This document shows, one piece after another, positions 30,995 through 41,327 of a stretch of 64,000 nucleotides of DNA. How positions within the stretch are numbered: the first letter of the stretch is position 1; each line of letters begins with the position of its first letter. The DNA lies in NCBI GenBank assembly GCA_024114885.1, contig CP099419.1, forward strand, positions 1,922,001 to 1,986,000, written 5' to 3'. The position numbers were made by a program, and so were the translations under genes. This DNA is from Septoria linicola (lineage: Eukaryota > Ascomycota > Dothideomycetes > Mycosphaerellales > Mycosphaerellaceae). The notes beneath the pieces are model-generated. The model was not told where the DNA came from, ran no database searches, and saw only the letters and a program-made list of their open reading frames with translations.

Positions 30995-33709
30995 ATGGCT
31001 CGAAGACTTTCCGCCATCTTCACCAACAACTTCCCGTCCGACGACAAGAAGAATGCCGCTCCCAGCTCGAGTCTGTCGCCGCGGAGAGCATCACCTCCCG
31101 ATGGCGCGCGGTTAAAATCTCCCGGCAAGCTGTCAAAGCAAGCCCCGGCATACAACCAGGCACGAAGGCCCAGCGGACAACAGTTCCTGGCTCCTGGCCC
31201 TGGCGCACCGACGCTCCCCAGTCTGCAGAGCCTGCAGAATGACTTCATGTCCAATGGCAATGACCGAGATCTCATGCCCCCACCTACAATCAATGCTGGA
31301 TCGCATTCGAGAACAAACTCTGCCGGGTCCCGTCCAGGCACGCCCGGGGGACTGAACCCAAGCAGACCTATGACACCGGTGCTGCAATTGCCTGGACAAC
31401 CGCCTATACACGCCGACCCAGGTCACGAACGGAAGAAGAGCAAGCATTGGTGGAACAAGAAGGACGAGAAGAGCGAAGAAGCCCGAGGCCCATTGGCATG
31501 GATCTCAGGACATCCTCAGAGGGTGCCATATGATGTGGACGCCCTTTTAGATGCACAGCCGATGCAAGAGTTGTGGAACAATGAGGACGGAAACTGCTTC
31601 GTCTACTTATTCCCGCGCAACTCAGGCAGAGGCGCGTCGTTCAAGGTTGACTCCGCAGTCTTCGCATCGTCTCCGATGTTGACGAAGCTTGCCTTTGGCG
31701 AAGTCTACAGCAGTCAGGCTGTTGTCAATGGAGACCGCAAAGCCATGCCATTGGAGGACCGCGCATCGCATTTAGCCATTGGAGATCCCGCCACGCCTCC
31801 TATGAGCCCCACGCGGAAACCGGTTAGTGGCACTATTCAAGGCTCCAGCTCGACTTCCTCGCGCGACTCTCGAGGACGTTTTTCAAATTTCTCAGAGTCT
31901 CAAGAAGCTCGCCTCTATCTGCCCATTAAACTCAGCAGCGATGGGGCGGCCTCTGGGGTGCCAAATCCTGCAGACGGCAAAGCAAGACTAGAGGACCTGC
32001 AGACACTGGTGGATTATCGGAACTTCTTCGCCTTTCTGTGCGGACAGTCACTAGTAGCTACGGAGCGTCGAAGCTCCTTCTTCGGAATCTTCATGACTAT
32101 TGCAGGCATTCTCAAATCATATCAGTTCTCCAATGTGGATGGATCGACATTTGGCGAAGTGGCGAACTCAAGCTTCGATGCATACATTGAGGAGCTTGGA
32201 CTCGGCGATTGCCGTACGAGTCGCGAGAAGACCATTGAGGGTGTCGTGCTCGGTGAGCGCATGAAGAGTGTGTCTCTGTACAACGAAGCTTTCACTCACG
32301 CAGCTGGGAAGCACCAGGATCTGCTTGCGCTAAAGAGCCCCAAGTTCAACATGATCAGCCCTATTACACAGAACAGATTGACGCGTGCATCCATGGACCT
32401 GGACAAGCGCGTGGCAGCAATACGGCTCATCATGACCGATTTCGACTTTCCTTTTCTGTTCTCAGGTATCATGGCCTCCAAAACCTCGATTGAAAGAAAA
32501 GAGGGCGTGCGATTTGATGCTTGGAAGGAACACTTTCTGGGCATGCGCAAATTCATGATGGGCATGCTCAAACAAAGATACGGTGACTGGCCACCAAAGG
32601 CAAGCAGCAAGAAGAACACACTCGAGACATCCGGCCTCAATAGATCGGTCCTGAGAGACGTTTATCATGATTTGTCGTCAATGTACGATCTTCTTGTCGA
32701 TCGCGGCAGTCTCACTTCAAGAACGATCGATGGAGTCAACCTGGACGAGACACGAGATGAGCCAGTTGTCCGTGGTTTGAGATCGGTACTTTCAGAGTAC
32801 GATCGCTCAACGCCTCCTGTGAAGCCGCCGATTCCGTTCGACTTGCCGATGCTGCCGACTTTGCGAAGCACCAGGAAGGATTTTGGCGCCGATGCAAAGA
32901 AGGACGCCAAGGCATTGCAGAAAAAGTTGAAGGACGATGAGATCCACCAGATTCTGCGAGCCAGCTGGAATGGTGATGCGCAGGTGACGCCCTTCGTCGA
33001 TGCCTTCCGCGAGATGGAGAAACGAGCAGCCCATGGCTGTACACCATCCGAGCTTGAAGACTTGCGCATTGGTCAATGGATATTCATGTACACTGTGCTA
33101 CAAGCGCTACCAATGCTTGCATGCGACGCACCAGACTTGAAGTGGACAAAAGCTGTGGAATACTTCTTGTGCGAGCCACCTCGATCCGGTGTGCCGTGGG
33201 CGGATCCGAATGCCGCTGGCGCTCGCGCTGGGAGCAGGACATGGTTCAGTGTGGCAGGAGCCGGTGGCGGTGTGGTATCACTGCCGTCAGACTTGATCGA
33301 TCACGGCGTGGAAGGCATCTACAAAAGAAGTCACTGCTGGATCATGGCAGAGAAATGGTGCGCAGCTAATCCCATCCTGAGCGCTGCGCTTCACGAGCAG
33401 ACAGCGAGCAGCGGCACAACCCTGCACGACAGCGGACTACCAGCGCCGCCTTCTGGCAACGACCTACTTCGACCAGATAGCCGAACGAGCAACCGCAGCA
33501 GCAAGCGCTTGTCGTCGCTAGGTCTCGGGCTCGAGGCACTTCCACTACCGGCCGGTGTGACTCCCGATGACAGCGCGCCAAGTCCTGCCATGGGGCTCGA
33601 AAGACCACGAACGCCGGCACATTCTGTTGACACGAGCAAGACATTTGATGCCATTTTGGGCGGATCTGATGTGAATGCAAAAGGGAAGAAGGACAAGAAG
33701 AAAAAGTGA
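30995..33709 (+). CDS. Large fungal protein of unknown function (DUF8004-like)
   Basis: Single-exon gene of 904 residues. The first ~150 residues are Ser/Pro-rich and probably disordered (SSSLSPRRASPPDGARLKSP; a GTPGG and RPMTP stretch). An ordered region starts around residue 165 (ARGPLAWISGHPQRVPYDVD, then LWNNEDGNCFVYLFPRNSG). Further on come VDYRNFFAFLCGQSLVATER near 340 and FDAWKEHFLGMRKFMMGMLK near 510. The protein ends in a Lys-rich tail (GKKDKKKK). The order of these blocks is that of an ascomycete-wide family I know only as an uncharacterised DUF (DUF8004, to my recollection). No signal peptide, membrane segment or catalytic motif seen. The ATG at 30995 starts a basic MARRLSAIFTNNF segment common to the family's N-terminus. 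Confidence 0.75.
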   Translation: MARRLSAIFTNNFPSDDKKNAAPSSSLSPRRASPPDGARLKSPGKLSKQAPAYNQARRPSGQQFLAPGPGAPTLPSLQSLQNDFMSNGNDRDLMPPPTINAGSHSRTNSAGSRPGTPGGLNPSRPMTPVLQLPGQPPIHADPGHERKKSKHWWNKKDEKSEEARGPLAWISGHPQRVPYDVDALLDAQPMQELWNNEDGNCFVYLFPRNSGRGASFKVDSAVFASSPMLTKLAFGEVYSSQAVVNGDRKAMPLEDRASHLAIGDPATPPMSPTRKPVSGTIQGSSSTSSRDSRGRFSNFSESQEARLYLPIKLSSDGAASGVPNPADGKARLEDLQTLVDYRNFFAFLCGQSLVATERRSSFFGIFMTIAGILKSYQFSNVDGSTFGEVANSSFDAYIEELGLGDCRTSREKTIEGVVLGERMKSVSLYNEAFTHAAGKHQDLLALKSPKFNMISPITQNRLTRASMDLDKRVAAIRLIMTDFDFPFLFSGIMASKTSIERKEGVRFDAWKEHFLGMRKFMMGMLKQRYGDWPPKASSKKNTLETSGLNRSVLRDVYHDLSSMYDLLVDRGSLTSRTIDGVNLDETRDEPVVRGLRSVLSEYDRSTPPVKPPIPFDLPMLPTLRSTRKDFGADAKKDAKALQKKLKDDEIHQILRASWNGDAQVTPFVDAFREMEKRAAHGCTPSELEDLRIGQWIFMYTVLQALPMLACDAPDLKWTKAVEYFLCEPPRSGVPWADPNAAGARAGSRTWFSVAGAGGGVVSLPSDLIDHGVEGIYKRSHCWIMAEKWCAANPILSAALHEQTASSGTTLHDSGLPAPPSGNDLLRPDSRTSNRSSKRLSSLGLGLEALPLPAGVTPDDSAPSPAMGLERPRTPAHSVDTSKTFDAILGGSDVNAKGKKDKKKK

Positions 33710-34723
33710 GCGATGCCGCTCCGCATCAGGACCTACGGCAGCATGGCTGAAGCGGTCGTCGGATTGCGTTACGCCAGTGTGCCAGTTTTACAAGCACGTG
33801 TACAGCACGATGTTCGTGGCGAACCGTTCTCGGACGTGTCTGTGTCATTTGTCGCAGCAGGTACCGAATAATGACTCGCCGATCTGAAGCGAGCTGATCA
33901 TTTGTCTGCAATTTGCTCGTATCCTTGAACGTGGCGACTGCCAATTTAGACTCTCCTCCTGACACTGCTTTAGTACCGACACACTGGGGTTCTTAAAGTC
34001 AAGACACAATTAACTCCAGGAACTAAACTCACTTTTGCAGCAACGCTCAAGCCAAGATCCAACATCGTCAGGGATAGCTTCGCTATGTACAGATTACCTC
34101 GAGTGTTCTGATCAGCATCCCAATTCATCATTCCAACTGGCGATGCGTGTCCGAACATCTTCCAACGTCGACAGTGGGCGTGATCACACAGTTTTGCGCC
34201 TTGAAAAGTTCTCTTCTCGGAATGTCTATCGCTCGATGGAAAGCACGTTAAGTGAGTTGTAGGTTGAGCCGGGAGCACCGACGAACTCAACATAGACATG
34301 GCAGTCGCGAGGTCCAGAAGATTTCATCCTCCAACATCAGCTTGGGATATGCCTGCCTTCTTGCATGGCACCTGCAAATAACACTGCAGGTACATTGGAA
34401 CATAGTCCAGTTGAGCCCTCCGCATCCGAAGCTCAGCTCCGCTCATACATCAACACCACAGCATAGAGAAACATGCAGCAGCGCTAGTATTTTGCTACAT
34501 TCGCTCTTCTTGTTTTAGCACTTGTACTTGCAGCACTTGCTTTCGAGAAGCACGGAAACAAGCGCCGCCACGCAGCATCTCAAGACATCGAGGCTTCCAG
34601 ACTTGGACGAGACCCAACTACGAATCAAGCTGTGGTGTGAAACGTTATACTCACGGCGAGGTAAGCTGAGCCCGAGTTCACTGGTCGCCAAAATCTTGCC
34701 CACTTTTGCTGATCCCTATCAGT
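33710..34723. other. Intergenic region upstream of the sedolisin gene
   Basis: About 1 kb between two plus-strand genes. No coding, RNA or repeat signal that I can support; the last few hundred bases act as promoter and leader of the protease gene. Confidence 0.35.
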
Positions 34724-36905
34724 ATGCTGCTCTCTCAGATCGTAGCCACGCTTGGTGTGGCCAGCATAGCTGGGGCTCTACCCTCACAGAAACGTTCGAC
34801 GACATACGCAGTAAAGGAACGTCATAATGTCCCTCGTTCGTGGACGAAGATGGGTCCTTCTTCGAAGCGGGATACCTTGCACCTGCAGATTGGCCTCACG
34901 CAGCAAAATCCGGGACTTATCGAGCAACACTTGCTCGAGATCTCGGACCCCAAGCATGAACGATACGGGAAGCACTTGAGTCAACAGGACATCGACGATA
35001 TCGTAGCTCCATCGAAGGACTCCACAGTTTTCGTCGAGTCGTGGCTGCAAGAACACGGCATCACAGAGTATTCCCACAACAAGGCCAAAACCATGATACA
35101 TTGTGCAGTCCCGATCGGCAAGGTCGAGGCTTTGCTGAACACGACATACTATGCCTACAAACACCACGATGGCTCAGAAATCAATCGGGCGCCAGAGTGG
35201 TCTCTGCCTGAGCATCTCCACGATCACATAGACATTGTCCAGCCTACAACCTCGTTCTTTCATCCTAAGAAACAGGTGGCGCCAGACAGTTCTGCGTGGC
35301 ACGACGTCTCCTGGTGGCAGGAGCAAGGACAGAAGGAATACCCGAAAGCATACGCTGGCTCCACTGATGGAAAGTATGGACAGTCGTACGGCTCTAATAC
35401 CATTGGTCCTCAGACACCACATCAAGGTGGCCAGCCTCAGCAAGACAGTGAGCCAAGTCAAGGTGGCCAGACAGGCGGACAGCCACAGCAGGGTGGTCGG
35501 GCTGGACAAGCAGGCTTTCAACCCTCGCAGGGCGGAAATGTAGGCGGCACTATCGATGTCTCGAGCGTCTGCCAAGTTGGTAAGTGTTCCTCTAGGCTGC
35601 TAAATGGACGACGACTAATGTTCCTCAGACATGGTGACGTCTCAATGTAAACGGACGCTCTACGGAACAATTGATTATGTGCCGCAAGCACCGGACCGCC
35701 TGAGTGTCGCAACTGCTAATTACTTGAACGAGACCGTCATCCGGAGTGATATCTCGGCTTACATGCAGATGTTCCGACCAGATGCATCAAATGCTGGAAA
35801 CGAGATCAATCTCGTGTCGGTCGCAAGTGGCGATATTGCACAGGAATTGACACAGGTCAAAATCGGCGAAGGGACGAACAAGGAAGCAAACCTCGATGCG
35901 ATGAACCTTTGGAGTATCGCCTACCCAATCCCACTCACTGCATACCATACCGGAGGAAGTCCACCCTTTCAAGCCTCACTGAGCACCCCAGAGAACACGA
36001 ACGAGCCGTACTTGGACTGGTTGGACTACGTTCTGAGCCAAGACGAACTACCGCAAGTCATCAGCACATCGTATGGAGACGATGAGCAGACCGTACCGAA
36101 ATCGTATGCCGATCGAGTGTGTCAAGGCTTTGCACAGTTGGGCGCTCGTGGAATCACTTTACTCCTCTCATCTGGCGACAATGGTGTCGGCAAGGATGAC
36201 ACGTGTGTCTCCAACGACGGCAGCAACAAGCAGCAATTCTCGGCCGTATTTCCTGGTAGCTGCCCTTGGGTCACGACTGTTGGTGCAACAGAGAACTTCC
36301 AGCCCGAGGTCGCCGTCTCTCGCTTCGCTTCCGGTGGCGGCTTCAGCTACTACTTCGACCAGCCAGATTACCAGCGAGACACTGTTCAAAATTACATTGC
36401 AAGCTTGAACGGACAATACCAGGGAGCGTACAACCCCAATGGCAGAGGTTATCCCGACGTTGCAGCGCAGGGCAACCACGACGCCATCGTCTGGAACGGA
36501 GAGGTTAGCACAATCGGTGGTACTTCTGCCTCCGCTCCAACCTTTGCTGGTGTCATTGCCTTGGTCAATGATGCCCTCATCGCCGCCAGCAAACCACCCC
36601 TTGGTTTCTTGAACCCTTGGCTCTACTCGGAGGGCTACCAAGCGCTGACTGATATTGTCAGCGGAAGCAGTTTTGGCTGTGGCACAAAAGGCTTTCCTGC
36701 ACAACAAGGATGGGACGCCGTCACAGGCTTCGGCACTCCTAACTTCTCCAAGCTGGTGCAAGCTGCGCTGAACAAGACGAGCGAGCAGAGCGGACAAGAT
36801 GCTACAAACCAGGAGCAGCAACAGGGCGGCTCGAAAGAAGAGCAGCAGCAAGGCTCGGATGATGAGGAGCAACAGCAACAACATGGACCACAGCGCCCGT
36901 CATAG
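34724..36905 (+). CDS. Secreted sedolisin (S53) / tripeptidyl-peptidase-like protease with Gln-rich linker and tail
   Basis: Two exons, 34724-35579 and 35629-36905 (49-nt intron), encode 710 residues. A signal peptide (MLLSQIVATLGVASIAGALP) is followed by the activation prodomain (LTQQNPGLIEQHLLEISDP; EHGITEYSHNKAKTMIHC). The catalytic domain begins after the intron and has Glu/Asp in NEPYLDWLDY (near 427), the oxyanion Asp in LLLSSGDNGVG, and the nucleophile Ser in IGGTSASAPTFAGVIALVND near 595, the S53 hallmark. Ca-site residues lie near the end (LTDIVSGSSFGC). Sedolisins are acid proteases; fungal members release tripeptides or act as endopeptidases outside the cell. Odd features: a ~50-residue Gly/Gln repeat-rich insert between prodomain and catalytic domain, and a Gln/Glu-rich C-terminal tail. 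Confidence 0.92.
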
Positions 36906-37228
36906 CGCATATGTCTTGAGCAATTCCTAGTACCATCATGCCGTAGATTTTCGTATGTCGTAATGTTGATTATCCTTGACTTCCTGTCAATTAGTCTCTC
37001 GCATCCTGATACAACTTTCGTAAGTGGGAGCTCGTGTCGCAGCGGCCTCCATGTAGTGGTTTTTGTGCGGATCGTCTTCTCTTTCAGCGCAAGAACAACA
37101 CACGATGGCGGAGAAGAAGGAGGGCAAGAAGAAACACGACACCCCGCAACGCCAACGCGGGGCGATCAATTAAAGAACGCGTCTCCCATTTCACGATGCG
37201 ACTGGGGTAAGCCGAGAACAACCACAAG
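36906..37228. other. Intergenic region upstream of the CENP-X-like gene
   Basis: About 0.3 kb, holding the 3' flank of the protease gene and the promoter of the next gene. Purine-rich run around 37105-37135. Nothing else seen. Confidence 0.35.
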
Positions 37229-37969
37229 ATGCCGCCACGAAAGGGAAAAGAGCCCAAAGAACAAGTCGTGTATGCTGCTTCCAAAGCAAAGACTCCTGCA
37301 TACAAACCGCTCCGACCCAGCAAAGTTGCACGTCGCTCGACCGCCGAGGCTGGACCCAAGCCCAAGCCAGCAATCAAGAAAGCGGCTTCAACAAAACCTA
37401 CGACCTCAACTGCAAAACGTCCCATTACTCTGCCGGACAGCGAAGCAGAAGAAGACGACGACATCGAGAATGTGGAAGACTTGACCAGAGATGTTGCTGC
37501 TTCCGAGCACTCTGATGAGGACGTAGAGAACGACGAGGATGATGTCGACGAGGAAGGGCTACCAACACTCGCTGCACTGAAGGCGGGTACGAAGAAGCGG
37601 AAAGCTTCAGCGATATCTATCAACGATGACAGCCACGCCGATGCTGGTGATGCTACGCGTCCGAGAGCAATAGACGACGATCCTGACCCTCCTACATTTC
37701 CTCCTTCGGATGGCATCCCAGGAATCCCTCAACCACTGCTCTTGCGCCTACTCCACGAGGGTTTCGCGAAGAAGGATACAAAAATCGATAAGCACGCTTT
37801 GCAGACTGTGCAGACGTATCTGGAAGTCTTTGTGAGAGAGGCGATTGCGAGATGCGTAGCTGAGAAGAAGGAAGCTGCGGAGAGGGGCGAGGTGGGAGCG
37901 GGTGATGTTGGGTGGTTGGAGTTGGAGGATTTGGAGAAAGTGGGTGTGGGTATGATGTTGGACTTTTGA
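37229..37969 (+). CDS. CENP-X/MHF2-like histone-fold protein with long N-terminal extension
   Basis: Single-exon gene of 246 residues. The last ~85 residues match the CENP-X (MHF2) histone fold: IPQPLLLRLLHEGFAKKDTK near residue 165, IDKHALQTVQTYLEVFVREA, and the terminal ELEDLEKVGVGMMLDF, which parallels the LEKILPQLLLDF end of CENP-X proteins. CENP-X pairs with CENP-S; the tetramer binds DNA at kinetochores and with FANCM/Mph1 at stalled forks. Usual CENP-X is about 80-110 residues, so the first ~160 residues here are an addition: Lys/Pro-rich at first (PAYKPLRPSKVARRS), then strongly acidic (EDDDIENVEDLTRD; ENDEDDVDEEGL), with a KKRK nuclear-localisation-like stretch. The final helix is separated by a Gly-rich loop (ERGEVGAGDVGW). 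Confidence 0.75.
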   Translation: MPPRKGKEPKEQVVYAASKAKTPAYKPLRPSKVARRSTAEAGPKPKPAIKKAASTKPTTSTAKRPITLPDSEAEEDDDIENVEDLTRDVAASEHSDEDVENDEDDVDEEGLPTLAALKAGTKKRKASAISINDDSHADAGDATRPRAIDDDPDPPTFPPSDGIPGIPQPLLLRLLHEGFAKKDTKIDKHALQTVQTYLEVFVREAIARCVAEKKEAAERGEVGAGDVGWLELEDLEKVGVGMMLDF

Positions 37970-38130
37970 GGCCTGCTGTGACGAGTGAGCAAAGTGGTGG
38001 GAGAGGAGGAGAGGACCGTCGTCTATGGCGCGCGTAGAAGCCATGTTATGTGTATGGCATGGGGTATCTTTGTGAGTCGTGTACGAGTATGGTACAGCAG
38101 CTAGCAAGTGGCATCATCCATGCTCTGTCA

Positions 38131-39393
38131 TCATGCTCCTGATTCGGCAGCACGCTTCTGGTTGACCCTGTTGCGTCTCCTCTGCTTGTTCCGCCTAGCA
38201 AGCTTCGTCTTGCCGCTCGAATCGGTAGTGCGAGGAGCGTTTTCTCGCTCTCCCAGATCCTCTCCCTCAGCAAGTTGACTTCTGAGGTTGAGCAGTTGCT
38301 GCCTCCCAGACAAGTCGGGCTGCGAAGTGAGAGCCTTCAGGCGATCCTTCATCACCTTCTTGATCCTGCCACTCTTGACCTTGTCCTTATGCTTGTCTTG
38401 AGCCCGCACACCTCTTCTGACCTGGGCTGCGTTGCCTGCGTCCAGCACTCCGGTACCTTCTGTTGCTTGTTGAATGCTGGCCATCATTTCTCTCTCCTTC
38501 ACGGTTCCTTCGAGCTGTGCCCATGGCTTCTGCCGTTTGTATGGTAGCTTCTTTTCACTTACTGGCCTTACCTCTGCTTGCTCGACACGTGCTCCCGACG
38601 CGTTCGCCATGGCTGCTCTGCTTCTGTCCAGCTCAGCCTGCTCAAGACTTCTGCAGTTGAGTGTGGTGCTCATGCTTTGCGCTTCTGCTTGAGCGATTTC
38701 TTCGCTGTGATGGACAATCTCGTGCTGATGGCTGTTGACCGAGCCTACCTCATCGAATGCCGAATCAACGCGTTGCAGTGTGATTGCTTGGTGAACGCCA
38801 GTCCTACCAGCTGTATGTGCTGTCGCGTTCAATAGAGCTTCACAGCTGCGGTCCTTCTCTTGAGCTGTCGGGTCGTCACCTCTTCGACTCGTCGCGTCAA
38901 GCAGACTCGGCTGTCTGTTCCGCTCTTCCTGTTGTTCGACAAATGCCAGCGCTTCGTAGCTGTTTAGGAAGGCTGCGTCGTCTTCATGCTGCAGCTCCTC
39001 TATGGCAGCAGCGAATATGCCATGGATCTCGGCTGATTCGCGCTCAGCAGGTTGAACTGCATGTCGTGGTGAAGTCGAGTCTGGAGGCGGCTTGATCTCG
39101 TCGTTGTTGTGAATAATTTCGGGACCTGCAGCGATAGCGTCATCTTCACATGCTGGCCCCAGTACTTCGTCGTTTTCAATATCAGAGCTCTCCTCTCCTG
39201 AACTTATCACAATCACAATCCCCTCTTCTCTAGAACTTCCATCGTCCAGGCCCAGTGGAACTGCAGAGGCGAGAGCTTCTGGTGCAACTTTGTGGTCATG
39301 ATTTTCAACGGCGTCCACAGACGAGTCTTCTGAGCTGGAGTCGCTATCGTCCCTAAGCCACTCAACAAGACAGCGAGCCGACTCAAAAGCCAT
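38131..39393 (-). CDS. Unrecognised protein with acidic N-terminus and basic C-terminus
   Basis: Single-exon minus-strand gene of 420 residues that I do not recognise. Residues 1-85 are acidic and Ser-rich (DDSDSSSEDSSVDAVE) and hold a hydrophobic-acidic patch, IVIVISSGEESSDIEND, which resembles a SUMO-interacting motif. The middle is polar with no clear domain. From about residue 285 it becomes basic and probably helical (KKLPYKRQKPWAQLEGTVKE; DKHKDKVKSGRIKKVMKDRL) and ends in an Arg/Lys-rich stretch (LARRNKQRRRNRVNQKR) that looks like a nuclear or nucleolar targeting signal. Even composition and a single long frame argue that it is a genuine gene. A chromatin or nucleolar role is a guess. 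It converges on the CENP-X-like gene with 161 bp between stops. Confidence 0.65.
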   Translation of the reverse strand: MAFESARCLVEWLRDDSDSSSEDSSVDAVENHDHKVAPEALASAVPLGLDDGSSREEGIVIVISSGEESSDIENDEVLGPACEDDAIAAGPEIIHNNDEIKPPPDSTSPRHAVQPAERESAEIHGIFAAAIEELQHEDDAAFLNSYEALAFVEQQEERNRQPSLLDATSRRGDDPTAQEKDRSCEALLNATAHTAGRTGVHQAITLQRVDSAFDEVGSVNSHQHEIVHHSEEIAQAEAQSMSTTLNCRSLEQAELDRSRAAMANASGARVEQAEVRPVSEKKLPYKRQKPWAQLEGTVKEREMMASIQQATEGTGVLDAGNAAQVRRGVRAQDKHKDKVKSGRIKKVMKDRLKALTSQPDLSGRQQLLNLRSQLAEGEDLGERENAPRTTDSSGKTKLARRNKQRRRNRVNQKRAAESGA

Positions 39394-39673
39394 CGCTGGA
39401 CATTATGTCAAACAACAAAGACTTCCACGTCGCAAGAGGATCTACAGAAAGACCAGGAGATTGCATGGGCAGGGTTGGATAGCTACCCTTGATGGTCGCA
39501 AAACTATCAGAGGCTGACAGAACACATGCTGTATGAAAGCACTGTCGGTATTGCAGTTTGCACTGTGCGGGAGTTTCCCATGCATTCGCTGGACTTTCAC
39601 CAGTCTCGCGCACCCCAGCCTTGCCTTACTGCAGTTGCTAAGGCGGAATGTCCGCTTCTTCATTAAGCAGTCT

Positions 39674-40795
39674 CTAGTCCTCCATCTTGGTGTCCGTGCT
39701 ACCCTCGACAGCATTCGCGGCTGCAGCAACCTGAGATGCGTTGTCTGCAAAGACTCCTTCCTTAACCACCGACGCCATCAGTCCCATTTTCTCTTCGCTA
39801 GCAATCTTCTCAGCTGCTTTGGCGAGTTTGGCCATCTGCTCATCTCCCTTGCTCTTCTTCGATGGACCGAGTGAAACCCCGCCGCGGTTCTTCGCACTTT
39901 CCTGCATCAGCTTCGTCTTGCCGGCCAGATCTGCAATTTGGCTCGTGACATAATCGTGGTTGGTCTCCAGAGGTGTTGACGATAGCGTCTGAACCCAGTA
40001 CTTATTCCAGAGAGCTTCGAGCAGCTTATTGTCTAGCGTCGACTTGAAATGCGATACTTCGAGTGAGTAGTATCTGTTTGCGTGTGCACCGAAATCTTGC
40101 GCTTTGGCCATGGGAACGGCAGCCATGCCTTCGGCTGAAGATTCCTGGCCCTCAGGCTTGTAGCCTGCTGGGTATGTTCTGAATGCCCCAATTTCCACCT
40201 TGCCTGAGCTGATCGTCCGGTGAGGATCGATGACCACGGCCAGGAAAGGATCGGTATAGGTCTGATAGTTGAACTGCGTGCCCACGTCGATGCCGGACAA
40301 CCAGCAGCCGTAGCCAGGATGACTGTGGTACCATCCCACCGAGTTCTCTCGCTGTCCAGACTCACGCGACTTTTCGAGAAAGTTGACAATGTACTCGTTT
40401 GCTTCATCTCCAGCGTTGACACGCGTTTCTGTTCCTTCGACCGGCAGGCGCATTGCGTCCGTCACGATGAACGTCTCGTGCTCGACATAGCCCAGCATCA
40501 GACCCATGACCTCAATGTCACCGCCCGAGCGTGCGTGCATGACCATCTTCACCAATGCCACAGCAGATATGCGCACGTATTTGAAGTGCTGCGGGTCTGA
40601 TCTCCATGGTCGGGCGGCCTCGATCTTCTTCTGTTCGGCGACATCGTACTTGTAGAGTGCGTCTCGGGTGGGGTCGATGAGTCTGATGGCGTTGTTGGCC
40701 TCTGAACAGGCGTCAGTTCAAGTATCGAAGCAGGAGTAGTCGATGTTGGAAGCCCGAGCGGACTTACCAAAGGCGGCCGCTGTGGCGGAAGACAT
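39674..40795 (-). CDS. CSN5: COP9 signalosome subunit 5 (JAMM metalloprotease)
   Basis: Two exons from the minus strand (40795-40768 and 40701-39674) give 351 residues; the first exon is only 28 nt and the intron 66 nt. The JAMM/MPN+ motif is complete: Glu at residue 73 (EVMGLMLGYVE), His 135 and His 137, Ser 145 and Asp 148 (HSHPGYGCWLSGID), so the enzyme should be active. Other CSN5 landmarks are DPHRTISSGKVEIGAFRTYP and YYSLEVSHFKSTLDNKLLEA. CSN5 removes Nedd8 from cullins within the COP9 signalosome, controlling SCF ubiquitin ligases; in filamentous fungi it affects development and secondary metabolism. It is divergent from POL3 with 532 bp between the ATGs. Confidence 0.95.
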
Positions 40796-41327
40796 GGCGC
40801 TGCGAGAGTGATGGGGGAGGAGCAGAGCGACAGAGATAAGCAAGAAGCGGCCACTAATGAGCTCGAATGGTCATACTTGGCCTGTCGAGCTGCATACAAT
40901 GTCGATGTCCAATGAAATGCGCCGCTGTGCTGTTTGATTGTGCCAGTAGTGATGATGAGTCTGTCTGTTTCTCTGTTTATTGGTGGTGGAAGCTGAGGAG
41001 CTTGGACGGCGACTTGTGACGTCTGGAACAGGCACAGCTACAGAATCGACCGGCGTGGATCACGCTGGGCATCTGAGTGCAGCAGTGACAACACGTGGAC
41101 GACGCAGACAGCAGAAGAGTGACGCGACTCTCAGTTCAATGAGAAAGAATACTGCTCCGGAGCGGTGCGAGAGATGGTGAGGGACCGGCTGAGCTCGGAC
41201 GCTCTGCCACTCTTTCGCTCTGTCGCGTCTCGAGCGCGCCCTCACACGCACGCGTCACTCCAGCCAGTCGACACTTCTGGGTCATCAGCCCTTCCTTCAC
41301 TCACACCCATCACCATCTCGCCCAAAT
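40796..41327. promoter_or_regulatory. Divergent promoter region, CSN5 and POL3
   Basis: The 532 bp between the two ATGs hold both promoters. There is no strong TATA box. Several ACGCG-containing sites occur near POL3 (GACGCGACTC at 41121, CACGCACGCGTCAC at 41245-41258); ACGCGT is the MluI cell-cycle box bound by MBF in yeasts, and one perfect ACGCGT lies at 41250-41255, fitting S-phase control of a replicative polymerase. That reading is inference. Confidence 0.45.

Noticed and set aside
33735..33800. TGGCTGAAGCGGTCG resembles a tRNA A-box region.
   Set aside because: No B-box (GGTTCGAATCC-like) follows and no cloverleaf can be drawn; no other convincing tRNA was found by eye.
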